12,164 nucleotides of DNA, taken from Desulfofustis sp. (lineage in GTDB: Bacteria; Desulfobacterota; Desulfobulbia; Desulfobulbales; Desulfocapsaceae). The notes under the pieces were generated by a model. The model did no database searches. It had not been told where the DNA came from and saw only the letters and a program-made list of their open reading frames with translations. A program made the position numbers and the translations under genes. Below, in pieces: positions 1 through 6,581 of the stretch (its first letter is position 1; each line of letters begins with the position of its first letter). The stretch lies in assembly GCA_029287755.1 (NCBI GenBank), contig JARFQM010000443.1, forward strand, positions 1-12,164. Reading direction: 5' to 3'.

Positions 1-723
1 GCTGTTGCCCGGACTGGCGTCGGTCAGCCGTTTCAGATAGTCATCGAGAATTCGCTGTATCTTGGCATCAAGGGTCAGGATCAGATGACGGCCGTCCACA
101 CCGGGCCGGGTATCACCCATCTTGAGAAGATCGTGGGTGTCATCTTTTTTTAGCCGGAACCTCGCTTCCAGCTTATTGAGATACTGTTCGATACCGAAGA
201 GTCCGGTATCACCTTCGACAAAACCGATGAGATGGGCCGCCGATTCACGCTGCGGATAATAGCGGATGTACTCTCTGTGCAGATGAACGCCCTGGAAACC
301 GAGCCGTCTGATCTCGTCTTCCTGATCCTGGCTGATGTCCCTGGCTATCCAAACCCTGAGACGTCCTTTCCCCATTCGATCATAAAGATCGCTTTCGGAA
401 GTTTCAAGTATGGCCGACAGGGGGCCGATCACCTGATTGACGTCCTCGATTTCTCGGATATTGGCATACACGGACACCCGTTCGTAAGAGATGGCGAATT
501 CTTTATAGTTTCTGTCGTATATCGTACCCCTGATAATCGCTTGATCGGTTACTGCCTGATCCTCTCTTAAGCGCAACGCCTTGACTGTTTGCTCCCAGAG
601 GCGGAGCGCCTTCTCACTCTCCAGCCAGCCCCAGACAGCCGCCGCTGCACCAAGCAGAACAATCAGGACAACCAGCCGCCGTCGTCCGACGCTTTGAGTA
701 CGCAGACGGGACCGCTTGCCCAT
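1..723 (-). CDS. ftsI: FtsI-type class B penicillin-binding protein, N-terminal part
   Basis: This gene encodes the septal peptidoglycan transpeptidase of the divisome. Only the first 241 residues are visible; the reading frame runs off the left edge, so the catalytic transpeptidase domain (SxxK, SxN and KTG motifs) lies outside the window. What is seen is a short basic cytoplasmic start, one membrane segment at about residues 16-33, the class B signature RGTIYDRN at 65-72, and the pedestal-domain motif in which 'YYPQRESAAHLIGFVEG' is followed by 'GLFGIE'. The ATG at 723 lies 9 bases after the ftsL stop, with a weak purine-rich GCGGAAAC before it, so it is probably co-translated from the mraZ operon. 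The order rsmH-ftsL-PBP supports FtsI. Without the C-terminus I cannot exclude a Spo-type paralogue or the presence of a PASTA domain. Confidence 0.9.
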   Translation of the reverse strand, partial: MGKRSRLRTQSVGRRRLVVLIVLLGAAAAVWGWLESEKALRLWEQTVKALRLREDQAVTDQAIIRGTIYDRNYKEFAISYERVSVYANIREIEDVNQVIGPLSAILETSESDLYDRMGKGRLRVWIARDISQDQEDEIRRLGFQGVHLHREYIRYYPQRESAAHLIGFVEGDTGLFGIEQYLNKLEARFRLKKDDTHDLLKMGDTRPGVDGRHLILTLDAKIQRILDDYLKRLTDASPGNS

Positions 724-732
724 GTTTCCGCA

Positions 733-1101
733 TTACCTGAGCTTGAATACCTGTTTTTCCCCGGGGACGAAAAGCGCCAGTTCTTCCCCTGCTCGCTTGA
801 GCACCTGCTTTTCAGACATCAGATTAGCCCTCTGGGCCAGCAAGATTATCTGCTCTTCCCTTAGTTGATGCCGGGCCGCCTCTATGGCCTGTATATCCTG
901 TTCCCCGCGGCTAATCGTAAAGTTGAGCCAGAGATTGATACAGAAAGCGACAAAAACCACAGCCAGGGCGATTTTCGATGCGGCCAGCCAGAGGGCCGTG
1001 CCGCCGGGCAGGCCGAATGCTTTCTTCCTGCGGAGCTGTTGCCTGATCTTCGTATCGATCGGTGCATGCGATACGATTCTTATCGAGTTCTGATAGCTCA
1101 T
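733..1101 (-). CDS. ftsL: Cell division protein FtsL-like
   Basis: This is a small bitopic divisome protein that, in known systems, pairs with FtsB and FtsQ to activate FtsWI. The 122 residues show the expected plan: a basic cytoplasmic tail of about 37 residues rich in R and K (QQLRRKK), one hydrophobic segment at about 38-58, then a periplasmic helix-forming stretch at about 64-105 with heptad-like leucines (EAARHQLREEQIILLAQRANL). The end, 'FVPGEKQVFKLR', resembles the C-terminal tail of FtsL proteins. The ATG at 1101 has a strong Shine-Dalgarno GAGGGG six bases upstream and lies 12 bases after the rsmH stop. FtsL sequences diverge strongly, so the call rests on topology and on its place between rsmH and the PBP gene. 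The tail before the membrane segment is fairly long. Confidence 0.82.
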   Translation of the reverse strand: MSYQNSIRIVSHAPIDTKIRQQLRRKKAFGLPGGTALWLAASKIALAVVFVAFCINLWLNFTISRGEQDIQAIEAARHQLREEQIILLAQRANLMSEKQVLKRAGEELALFVPGEKQVFKLR

Positions 1102-1113
1102 CGGTTCCCCCTC

Positions 1114-2013
1114 TTACGCTAATCTCTCGGCCACTCTGAGCCGGCTGCTTCTGGCTCGAGGATTTCTCTTAATTTCCTTGTCATCCGGAGTGATGGGCTT
1201 TTTGGTAACTACTTTCAACTTCTCAGTCCTGGATAAAATCCGTTTGACAATTCTGTCTTCCAGCGAATGAAATGAGATGATGCAGATTCTGCTCTTGGGC
1301 CTCAAATAGAGGGGCGCCTTTTCAAGTATGCCTCCCAGGTTGGCCAGTTCTTCGTTGACAGCGATCCGCAGGGCCTGGAATACTTTGGTAGCCACATGAA
1401 TCTTCGCCGGATGATATTTTTTCGGAACGGCTTTTCCGACGATCTGCGCCAGCTGCCCTGTCATCTCAATTTTGCTCTTCTTTCTCTCCTTGACGATAAT
1501 CTCGGCAATTCGCCGGGACTGCTTTTCGTCGCCGTAGTAGTAAAAGATGTCGGCCAGTTCTTCCTCGGTGGAATCGGCCACGATCTGGGCTGCAGTGACC
1601 GGCCTCCTCCGGTCCATCCTCATATCCAGCGGTTCGTTTCTGTTGAAACTGAAACCGCGACCTTCCGCCTCGAGCTGTAGGGATGAGAGTCCGATATCAA
1701 TGAGGATACCGTCCACCGCTTCCAAGCCTGCTTCTTTGAGCCCGACATCAATTTCCCTGAAATTGCGCCGGATCACCTGCAGCCGATCCCGGCACCTGCC
1801 CACGTTCTCAAGCCCGAGCCTGATGGCGTCCTCATCCCAGTCAAAGGCGACGACTTTGCCGTCGGGCGCTGACCTTTTCAAAATTTCCCTCGTGTGTCCG
1901 CCAAGACCGAAGGTACCGTCCATGTAGACCCCCCCGGGAACCACCTGCAGCATTTCCAAGGCTTGTTCCAGGAGTACGGGCTGATGCACCTTCCTCAGGG
2001 AAACTTCGGTCAT
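1114..2013 (-). CDS. rsmH: 16S rRNA m4C1402 methyltransferase RsmH
   Basis: RsmH (MraW) uses S-adenosylmethionine to N4-methylate cytidine 1402 of 16S rRNA in the decoding centre. The 299-residue protein carries the family motifs in order: HQPVLLEQ near the N-terminus, the SAM loop DGTFGLGGHT, the acidic DWDEDAI, DGILIDIGLSS, RGFSF followed by PLDMRMD, FQALRIAVNEEL, ISFHSLEDRIVK, and the C-terminal NPRARSSRLRVAERL. The length is close to the usual value of about 310. A TTG at 2016 would add one residue, but the ATG at 2013 is preferred. It shares its A with the mraZ stop in the arrangement TGATG, which points to translational coupling, and no clear Shine-Dalgarno precedes it. The gene is second in the mraZ-rsmH-ftsL-ftsI cluster. 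Confidence 0.97.
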   Translation of the reverse strand: MTEVSLRKVHQPVLLEQALEMLQVVPGGVYMDGTFGLGGHTREILKRSAPDGKVVAFDWDEDAIRLGLENVGRCRDRLQVIRRNFREIDVGLKEAGLEAVDGILIDIGLSSLQLEAEGRGFSFNRNEPLDMRMDRRRPVTAAQIVADSTEEELADIFYYYGDEKQSRRIAEIIVKERKKSKIEMTGQLAQIVGKAVPKKYHPAKIHVATKVFQALRIAVNEELANLGGILEKAPLYLRPKSRICIISFHSLEDRIVKRILSRTEKLKVVTKKPITPDDKEIKRNPRARSSRLRVAERLA

Positions 2014-2483
2014 CAAAGAATTCCGAGTTTGGCCAGGCTGTCACTGTACTGCTCGAGGTTCTCGCGGGTTTTGCAGTATTCGGCCAGCCATACTTCCTTA
2101 TCCCAGATCTCGACAAATTCGAGCATGCCGTTGAGCACGACTTCCTTGTCGATACTCACCTCGGACCTTAGACTGACCGGGATCAGCAACCGGCCCTGCT
2201 TATCAAGCGAGCACTCGGTAATTCCGGAGACCACATATCTGATAAAGCTTGACAGGTTCTTCTCTTCGCGGCCCTGGGTCAGCAGTTTGTCTTCCACAAT
2301 CTGCCATTCGGAAGCGGGCCAGGCCCGCAAGTGTTTACCCCATGGAGCAACCATCAGGACCCCGGAACCATAGTGCTTGAGCACTTCTCGAAATCTCGAC
2401 GGCACATTTAGCCGCCCTTTGGGATCGAGGGTATGCTCAGATCTGGATCGAAACCTGCTGGCAATTATGTCTGACTTCGCCAC
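2013..2483 (-). CDS. mraZ: Transcriptional regulator MraZ
   Basis: MraZ is the DNA-binding first gene of the division cluster. Known homologues form ring oligomers of AbrB-like domains and repress their own promoter. Both half-repeats are visible: SEHTLDPKGRLNVPSRFRE near the N-terminus and SLDKQGRLLIPVSLR in the second half, each with the conserved D-x-K/Q-GR-L-x-x-P core. The GTG at 2483 gives 156 residues and has GGTGGAG five bases upstream. An ATG at 2504 would give 163 residues, but it lacks a good ribosome-binding site and would lengthen an N-terminus that already starts before the usual position. The stop overlaps the rsmH start by one base. The upstream promoter and TGG-containing repeats described separately suggest autoregulation. 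Confidence 0.95.
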   Translation of the reverse strand: MAKSDIIASRFRSRSEHTLDPKGRLNVPSRFREVLKHYGSGVLMVAPWGKHLRAWPASEWQIVEDKLLTQGREEKNLSSFIRYVVSGITECSLDKQGRLLIPVSLRSEVSIDKEVVLNGMLEFVEIWDKEVWLAEYCKTRENLEQYSDSLAKLGIL

Positions 2484-2521
2484 AGAAACTCCACCCTGCT
2501 CCATTTAATGCCGCTTTGTAT

Positions 2522-2537
2522 CCACTATACACCACTA
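2522..2537 (-). promoter_or_regulatory. Candidate MraZ-binding direct repeats
   Basis: On the minus strand the hexamer TAGTGG occurs twice with starts exactly 10 bases apart (2537-2532 and 2527-2522), with a further CTGG just before it. Known MraZ operators are short TGG-containing direct repeats at about one helical turn spacing in the mraZ promoter region, for example TGGGN units in E. coli. The pair lies between the candidate -10 element and the mraZ start, where an autorepressor site would be expected. The exact motif for this lineage is not known to me, so this is a positional and pattern inference. Confidence 0.5.
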
Positions 2538-2545
2538 CCAGTCTT

Positions 2546-2573
2546 TTTATCCTGAATAAACAGTTCAAGTCAA
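2546..2573 (-). promoter_or_regulatory. Candidate sigma-70-type promoter of the mraZ cluster
   Basis: Reading the minus strand, TTGACT at 2573-2568 (five of six matches to TTGACA) is followed 16-17 bases later by GATAAA or ATAAAA around 2551-2545. This would start transcription near 2538-2540, at the beginning of the TAGTGG repeats and about 55 bases before the mraZ GTG. The -10 match is only moderate, and no transcription start data are available. Confidence 0.42.
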
Positions 2574-2715
2574 GTAAAAAGATGCGTAAATTCAAGATAA
2601 TAAGCTTTTAATTGCCATAGCGACCCAAGTACAACATATGGTAGAAACCTTTATAGGCGATACTACAGAGTGTGGAAAATGGGCTTATGGACAAAACATC
2701 AGGTGTTAAGGAGAA

Positions 2716-2934
2716 TCCGACGACTAATTATATCTATTTGATATTTATATAATTATTATCTTATGCAGAAAACAAAATTAGAAGGACATCACATCGAGGT
2801 GGTTTAAAGTGGCAATAAGGTGTAAGGGCGGCGCTTGGAGAATTTGCAAGGAGGGGCGGAAGGAGCCAGGGAAAGGTCAGGAACTACTTGCCCGGGAACC
2901 CAATAAACAACGGTGTGTCTTATCAGTCGTCGGA
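2716..2934. repeat. 10-base inverted repeat, one arm in the ruvB 3' end
   Basis: TCCGACGACT at 2716-2725 on the plus strand is repeated exactly on the minus strand at 2934-2925, where it forms the last codons of ruvB (Ser-Asp-Asp and the stop). Extending outward and inward, about 15 of 19 aligned bases agree. The arms enclose about 200 bases. It could be a terminal inverted repeat of a small element, a duplicated gene tail, or chance. Confidence 0.3.
2797..2812 (+). promoter_or_regulatory. Second MraZ-box-like pair, inverted
   Basis: AGGTGG (2797-2802) and AAGTGG (2807-2812) are spaced exactly 10 bases apart on the plus strand. The 14-base core GTGGTTTAAAGTGG matches the mraZ-promoter core on the minus strand (2535-2522) at 12 of 14 positions. 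It points away from mraZ and overlaps a Shine-Dalgarno/GTG-like signal, which could by itself explain part of the resemblance. Confidence 0.25.
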
Positions 2935-3984
2935 ATCGAACAGGGAGGGCTGGATGGAATCCGGCCTGGGCGGCTTGCGGCCAAAATGTTCGTAAGCTTT
3001 GATGGTAGCCACCCGGCCCCGCTGGGTCCGGCTTAAAAATCCCGATTGGATGAGATATGGTTCATAGACATCCTCGAGGGTGGTCTTTTCCTCGCAGACC
3101 GAAGTGGCCAGAGTTTCCAGTCCGATGGGGCCGCCGCTGAATTTGTCGATTACGGTGAGCATGATGGTGCGGTCCATGTCGTCAAGACCGAATTCGTCGA
3201 CGTTCAGGAGCTCGAGAGCGGCGTCGGCAACGCTGCGATCGACTAGTTCATGCCCCTTGACCTCGGCAAAATCCCTGACCCGACGCAATAGCCGATTGGC
3301 AATACGCGGGGTACCACGGGAACGTCGTCCCAGTTCGAGCGCTCCATCCTCGTTGATTTTCAGACCAAGAATCTTGGCCGAACGCCGGACGATGACGACC
3401 AGTTCCTCGGGCGAGTAGAACTCGAGCCGCAGGATATCGCCAAATCGGTCCCTCAGCGGCGGCGTCAACAGGCCGGTGCGGGTGGTCGCCCCGATAAGGG
3501 TGAAACGGGGCAGCTCCATCTTGATGGAACGGGCACCCGGCCCCTGGCCGATGATGAGATCCAACTGGAAATCCTCCATGGCCGGATAGAGAATCTCCTC
3601 GACCACATGGTTGAGACGGTGAATTTCATCAATGAACAGGATGTCCCCTTCCTGCAGGCTGGTCAAAATAGCGGCGAGATCTCCCTGTTTTTCAATGACC
3701 GGACCCGAAGTCGGCTTGATGCCCGTGCCCATTTCGTTGGCTATGATCTGCGACAGCGTGGTCTTGCCCAACCCGGGGAAACCGTGAAAAAGTAGATGAT
3801 CCAGCGGTTCACCCCGTTTCTTGGCGGCGCCGATGGAGACGTTCAGCCGCTTTCTGACCTGTTCCTGGCCGATATATTCGGCCAGGGATTTGGGCCTGAG
3901 ATCGTTGGCCTGAATATGGTCACGCCCGATCGGGGCTGGGTCGACCAAGCGCTCGTCGCCAAACAGCTCTTCTTCGAAATTCAT
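2923..3984 (-). CDS. ruvB: Holliday junction branch-migration helicase RuvB
   Basis: RuvB is the hexameric AAA+ motor that, together with RuvA, drives branch migration of Holliday junctions in recombinational repair. The 353 residues show Walker A GFPGLGKT at 68-75 (Phe where many homologues have Pro), Walker B with D119-E120-I-H122, the sensor region GATTRTGLL and DRFG, then [19 protein letters not shown] and the C-terminal winged-helix part [10 protein letters not shown] through RTQRGRVAT. The longest ORF begins at ATG 4002. I prefer ATG 3984 because AGGAG lies six bases before it and it overlaps the ruvA stop as ATGA, a typical coupled start, giving [14 protein letters not shown]. It is last in the yebC-ruvC-ruvA-ruvB operon. 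The C-terminal SDD-stop codons form one arm of the inverted repeat noted nearby. Confidence 0.97.
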   Translation of the reverse strand: MNFEEELFGDERLVDPAPIGRDHIQANDLRPKSLAEYIGQEQVRKRLNVSIGAAKKRGEPLDHLLFHGFPGLGKTTLSQIIANEMGTGIKPTSGPVIEKQGDLAAILTSLQEGDILFIDEIHRLNHVVEEILYPAMEDFQLDLIIGQGPGARSIKMELPRFTLIGATTRTGLLTPPLRDRFGDILRLEFYSPEELVVIVRRSAKILGLKINEDGALELGRRSRGTPRIANRLLRRVRDFAEVKGHELVDRSVADAALELLNVDEFGLDDMDRTIMLTVIDKFSGGPIGLETLATSVCEEKTTLEDVYEPYLIQSGFLSRTQRGRVATIKAYEHFGRKPPRPDSIQPSLFDSDD

Positions 3985-4604
3985 GCCAGACTCCTGAGAC
4001 ATTCCCTGAGCAGATCTTCAACGGAAAGACCATAAAAGGTCTCGTCACCAAGACGCCGTTTAACCGAGGTAAGGGATTTGCGGCTGACCGGGTCGGAGTA
4101 GCCCAGGTTACCCAGTGCAGAAAGCACGTCGGCAACCGCTGAAGAGGCGCCGTAAGCACTGTCTCCGCCACTCTCCACCAGATCGACCGAGCCGGCGGCC
4201 AGCGCTCCCACTTTGTCTTTCAATTCAACGCATAGCCGCTCGGCCGTTTTCTTGCCGACCCCCTGCAGAGAGCTCAGCAGGCGGATATCCCTCGCTGCGA
4301 TGGCCCGGCAGAGCTCCGCTACCCGCATCCCCGACAGGGCCGCCAGACCCAGTTTCGGGCCGATGCCCGAGACCGAGGTAAGATGGAGAAACATCTGCTT
4401 TTCCTCGATGTCAAGGAAGCCGTAGAGCACGATGGCGTCTTCCCTTACCTGGGTGTAAATGTGCAGAAAGATTTCTTCGGAGGAGTCGGGAAGCCTGGTC
4501 AGTCCGTCGGTGGTTAAAAAGACCTCATAGCCGACGCCGGAGACGTCGATAACGACCCGGTCCAGACCTTTGATCAGAACTTTTCCTGTAAGTGTTGCTA
4601 TCAT
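3981..4604 (-). CDS. ruvA: Holliday junction DNA-binding protein RuvA
   Basis: RuvA tetramers hold the four-way junction in a planar form and load RuvB. The 207-residue protein has the three-domain plan. An OB-fold N-terminus (MIATLTGKV) carries the acidic pin residues E55 and D56 in [11 protein letters not shown]. Tandem helix-hairpin-helix motifs follow ([13 protein letters not shown] and [13 protein letters not shown]). After a linker of about 20 residues, a C-terminal RuvB-contacting domain covers about 150-207 ([11 protein letters not shown] through [15 protein letters not shown]). The length is typical of the family. The ATG at 4604 lies 20 bases after the ruvC stop, preceded by GGGA, and the stop overlaps the preferred ruvB start by four bases. 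Confidence 0.97.
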   Translation of the reverse strand: MIATLTGKVLIKGLDRVVIDVSGVGYEVFLTTDGLTRLPDSSEEIFLHIYTQVREDAIVLYGFLDIEEKQMFLHLTSVSGIGPKLGLAALSGMRVAELCRAIAARDIRLLSSLQGVGKKTAERLCVELKDKVGALAAGSVDLVESGGDSAYGASSAVADVLSALGNLGYSDPVSRKSLTSVKRRLGDETFYGLSVEDLLRECLRSLA

Positions 4605-4624
4605 CTCATTTCCCGAGGGAGTGC

Positions 4625-5098
4625 TCAGATGCGAAGTTGGTTGAGGTGGCAGATGGCCACCGCCAGCGCATCGGCCGCATCGCTGCTCGGCGCCTTATTG
4701 AGGCCCAGCAGGACCCGGACCATATGCTGAATCTGCGTCTTACCGGCCTGGCCATAGCCGACCACCGCCTGCTTGATCTGTTTGGCGCTGTAATCGACCA
4801 CCTCCAGATCGTTCTGCATCACGGCAACCACCGCTGCCCCCCTGGCCTGGCCAAGTTTCAGCGCCGATCCCGGGTTGGTGGCCAGAAACACGTTTTCGAC
4901 CGCTGCTTCAGTGGGGCCGTGCAGCTGAATCACTTCGTTGATCCCGGAAAATATCTGGTTGAGCCGATAATTGAAGGGCATGGAGGTGGCCGTCTTTATT
5001 ACACCGCAGGCGACAAACCTGAGGGCGCCGCGCTCGGACTCCACCACCCCGTAGCCGGTGATCCGGGAACCGGGGTCAATGCCGAGGATCCGCTCCAT
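4625..5098 (-). CDS. ruvC: Holliday junction resolvase RuvC
   Basis: RuvC is the dimeric, metal-dependent endonuclease that resolves Holliday junctions by symmetric nicking. At 157 residues it is slightly shorter than the E. coli enzyme. The four catalytic acidic residues of the RNase H-like fold are in place: D8 in ILGIDPGS, E68 in AAVENVF, and D140 and D143 in SSDAADALAVA. The basic KTQIQHMV segment and the LGQARGAA helix are also characteristic. The start ATG 5098 sits directly after GGGAG and lies 9 bases past the yebC stop. Its place before ruvA and ruvB makes the whole RuvABC machine co-transcribed. Confidence 0.97.
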   Translation of the reverse strand: MERILGIDPGSRITGYGVVESERGALRFVACGVIKTATSMPFNYRLNQIFSGINEVIQLHGPTEAAVENVFLATNPGSALKLGQARGAAVVAVMQNDLEVVDYSAKQIKQAVVGYGQAGKTQIQHMVRVLLGLNKAPSSDAADALAVAICHLNQLRI

Positions 5099-5107
5099 CT
5101 CCCATGC

Positions 5108-5857
5108 TCAGGACAGTTTTTCCATCAGACCCTGGTCGATATCGAAGTTGGCATGTACCTTCTGAACATCGTCATGGTCCTCGAGGTTTTCCAGCAACTT
5201 CAGCAGGGAGGCCGCTACTTTCTCGTCATCCACCTCAATTGTGTTCTGGGGAATCATTGAAACGGAAGCTTCCAGATATTCCACACCCTGCTCCTCGAGG
5301 CTGTCACGGACATCGTTGAACTCTTCGATGCTGGTCAGCACCTGGAACTCGTTTTCGTCTTCGATCACATCTTCCGCACCGGCTTCCAGCGCTTTGTCCA
5401 GCAACTCCTCTTCGGAGATTTTTTCCTTGTCGACCAGGATTTGGCCCTTCTTGTCGAACATCCAGGCAACACAGCCGTTTTCTCCGAGGTTGCCGTTGCT
5501 CTTGGCGAAGTAATGCCTGACATCGGCCACCGTCCGGTTGCGGTTATCGGTCATGCATTCGACCAGCACCGCCACGCCACCGGGCCCGTAGCCCTCGTAG
5601 AGGATCTCCTCGTAGGTGTCGCCGTCGCCTCCGCCGGAGCCCTTATCAACAGCCCTGGCGATGTTATCCTTGGGCATGTTTTCTGCCTTGGCTGCGGCAA
5701 TGGCTGACCTCAGCCTCGGATTGCCGTCTGGGTCGCCGCCCCCCTGCCGCGCCGCTACGGTGATCTCTTTGATCAACTTGGAGAAGATCTTGCCGCGCTT
5801 GGCGTCATTTGCCCCTTTTTTTCGTTTAATGGTCGACCATTTGGAATGTCCTGACAT
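5108..5857 (-). CDS. yebC: YebC/PmpR family (TACO1-like) protein
   Basis: This is a complete 249-residue YebC-family protein. The family was long annotated as a transcriptional regulator, and homologues (including mitochondrial TACO1) are now linked to translation of proline-rich stretches on the ribosome. The hallmark N-terminus [18 protein letters not shown] is intact, followed by [20 protein letters not shown], the [16 protein letters not shown] segment, the YEGYGPGG loop, [23 protein letters not shown], and an acidic C-terminal domain ([24 protein letters not shown]). The start ATG 5857 has AGGA six bases upstream. It is the first gene of the block with ruvC, ruvA and ruvB, a widespread arrangement. 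Which activity dominates here cannot be told from sequence. Confidence 0.95.
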   Translation of the reverse strand: MSGHSKWSTIKRKKGANDAKRGKIFSKLIKEITVAARQGGGDPDGNPRLRSAIAAAKAENMPKDNIARAVDKGSGGGDGDTYEEILYEGYGPGGVAVLVECMTDNRNRTVADVRHYFAKSNGNLGENGCVAWMFDKKGQILVDKEKISEEELLDKALEAGAEDVIEDENEFQVLTSIEEFNDVRDSLEEQGVEYLEASVSMIPQNTIEVDDEKVAASLLKLLENLEDHDDVQKVHANFDIDQGLMEKLS

Positions 5858-5905
5858 ATCAGATCCTGTGTGATGATTGTTCTTCCCGGGAAGGCGGGGT
5901 ATCTC

Positions 5906-6502
5906 CTAGCCGCGATAGTCCATGCCAAGCAGAAAGACCTCACGGCTCTCCTTGCGGGAGCTCTGGGGTTTTATCACTTTCACGAAGCCGAACTGCTTTT
6001 TGAGATCGCTCACCAAAGCGGGCATATCTTCACCCTGAAAAATTTTACCCAGATAATGCCCCTTCTCATGCAGAAAAAGATGTGCCAGCTCAAGCGTTTG
6101 AACCACCAGTCTCAGCGAGTGTTGGTGATCTGCCCAGCGATTACCGGTGGTTTTAGGAGCAATATCTGAAATAACGGCCTTGAAAGCCGGCCTGAGCGCC
6201 TTAATTTGAGCGACCAGTCCCGGATCGGTAATGTCGCCGCACAGCCAGTGGATGGGAGAGCCTCCGTCTCTTGGTTCCTTATTGGTCTCCTGCAGGTCGA
6301 CCCCAATCACCAGCCCCGAAGGTCCGACAACCTCCGATGCATAGAGCGACCAGCTGCCCGGGTGACAGCCCAGATCGAGGATCGCATCTCCGCGGCGAAA
6401 TAGACGATATTTTTTCTGAATTTCTTCAAGCTTGAAAACGGACCTGGCCGGGTACTTGTCTTTCTTGGCCTTCTTAAAATAATAGTCCCTTACTTTACGC
6501 AC
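5906..6502 (-). CDS. rlmE: 23S rRNA 2'-O-methyltransferase RlmE (FtsJ/RrmJ)
   Basis: RlmE methylates the ribose of U2552 in the 23S rRNA A-loop using SAM. The 198 residues contain the family's K-D-K-E catalytic tetrad: K24 (SVFKLEEI), D113 (SDIAPKTTG), K153 (GKIFQGED) and E188 (SREVFLLG). The SAM loop is DLGCHPGSW at about 43-51, a variant of the more common DLGAAPGGW, and VIGVDLQE follows. The start is GTG at 6502. An ATG just upstream runs into a stop after two codons, and the GTG gives the expected N-terminus VRDYYFKKAK. The ribosome-binding site is weak. It lies 79 bases after the nucleotidyltransferase stop and 48 bases before yebC, so co-transcription is likely but not certain. Confidence 0.94.
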   Translation of the reverse strand: MRKVRDYYFKKAKKDKYPARSVFKLEEIQKKYRLFRRGDAILDLGCHPGSWSLYASEVVGPSGLVIGVDLQETNKEPRDGGSPIHWLCGDITDPGLVAQIKALRPAFKAVISDIAPKTTGNRWADHQHSLRLVVQTLELAHLFLHEKGHYLGKIFQGEDMPALVSDLKKQFGFVKVIKPQSSRKESREVFLLGMDYRG

Positions 6503-6581
6503 TCTTTATTCCATTTACCCTTCTTTAGCAAGGTCATTCGGCCCCCGCCGGCCCTTCCCCGAAGACAGTGCCAAGCCTCTC

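Larger units (their letters stand above)
2505..2922. other. Non-coding gap between ruvB and mraZ
   Basis: This is the longest gap in the minus-strand part of the window. Next to mraZ it holds the promoter and TAGTGG repeats. The middle, about 2725-2780, is very AT-rich with a perfect TATAAT at 2748-2753 on the plus strand but no matching -35. The part next to ruvB, about 2820-2890, is purine-rich on the plus strand. No tRNA, recognisable riboswitch or hairpin with a T-run after the ruvB stop was seen. A plus-strand ORF begins at GTG 2809 (75 codons, overlapping the ruvB end antisense) with a good Shine-Dalgarno GAGGTG. Its sequence is not recognisable and I do not annotate it as a gene. Confidence 0.6.

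Noticed and set aside
232..570. 112-codon plus-strand ORF opposite the PBP gene
   Set aside because: The minus strand encodes the class B PBP signature RGTIYDRN and the pedestal motif through this stretch.
2671..2693. DnaA-box-like 9-mers (TGTGGAAAA and TTATGGACA)
   Set aside because: One and two mismatches from the consensus, only two sites, and no dnaA/dnaN or other origin context.
4592..5260. 222-codon plus-strand ORF opposite ruvC and the yebC end
   Set aside because: It crosses two well-defined minus-strand genes and their junction and shows no domain.
5858..5905. Palindrome CTTCCCGGGAAG between rlmE and yebC
   Set aside because: A perfect short palindrome, but without loop or T-run and with no known operator identity; it is better treated as chance.
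6503..6581. Terminator between the nucleotidyltransferase and rlmE genes
   Set aside because: The GC-rich stretch allows only four-pair stems and is not followed by a T-run.
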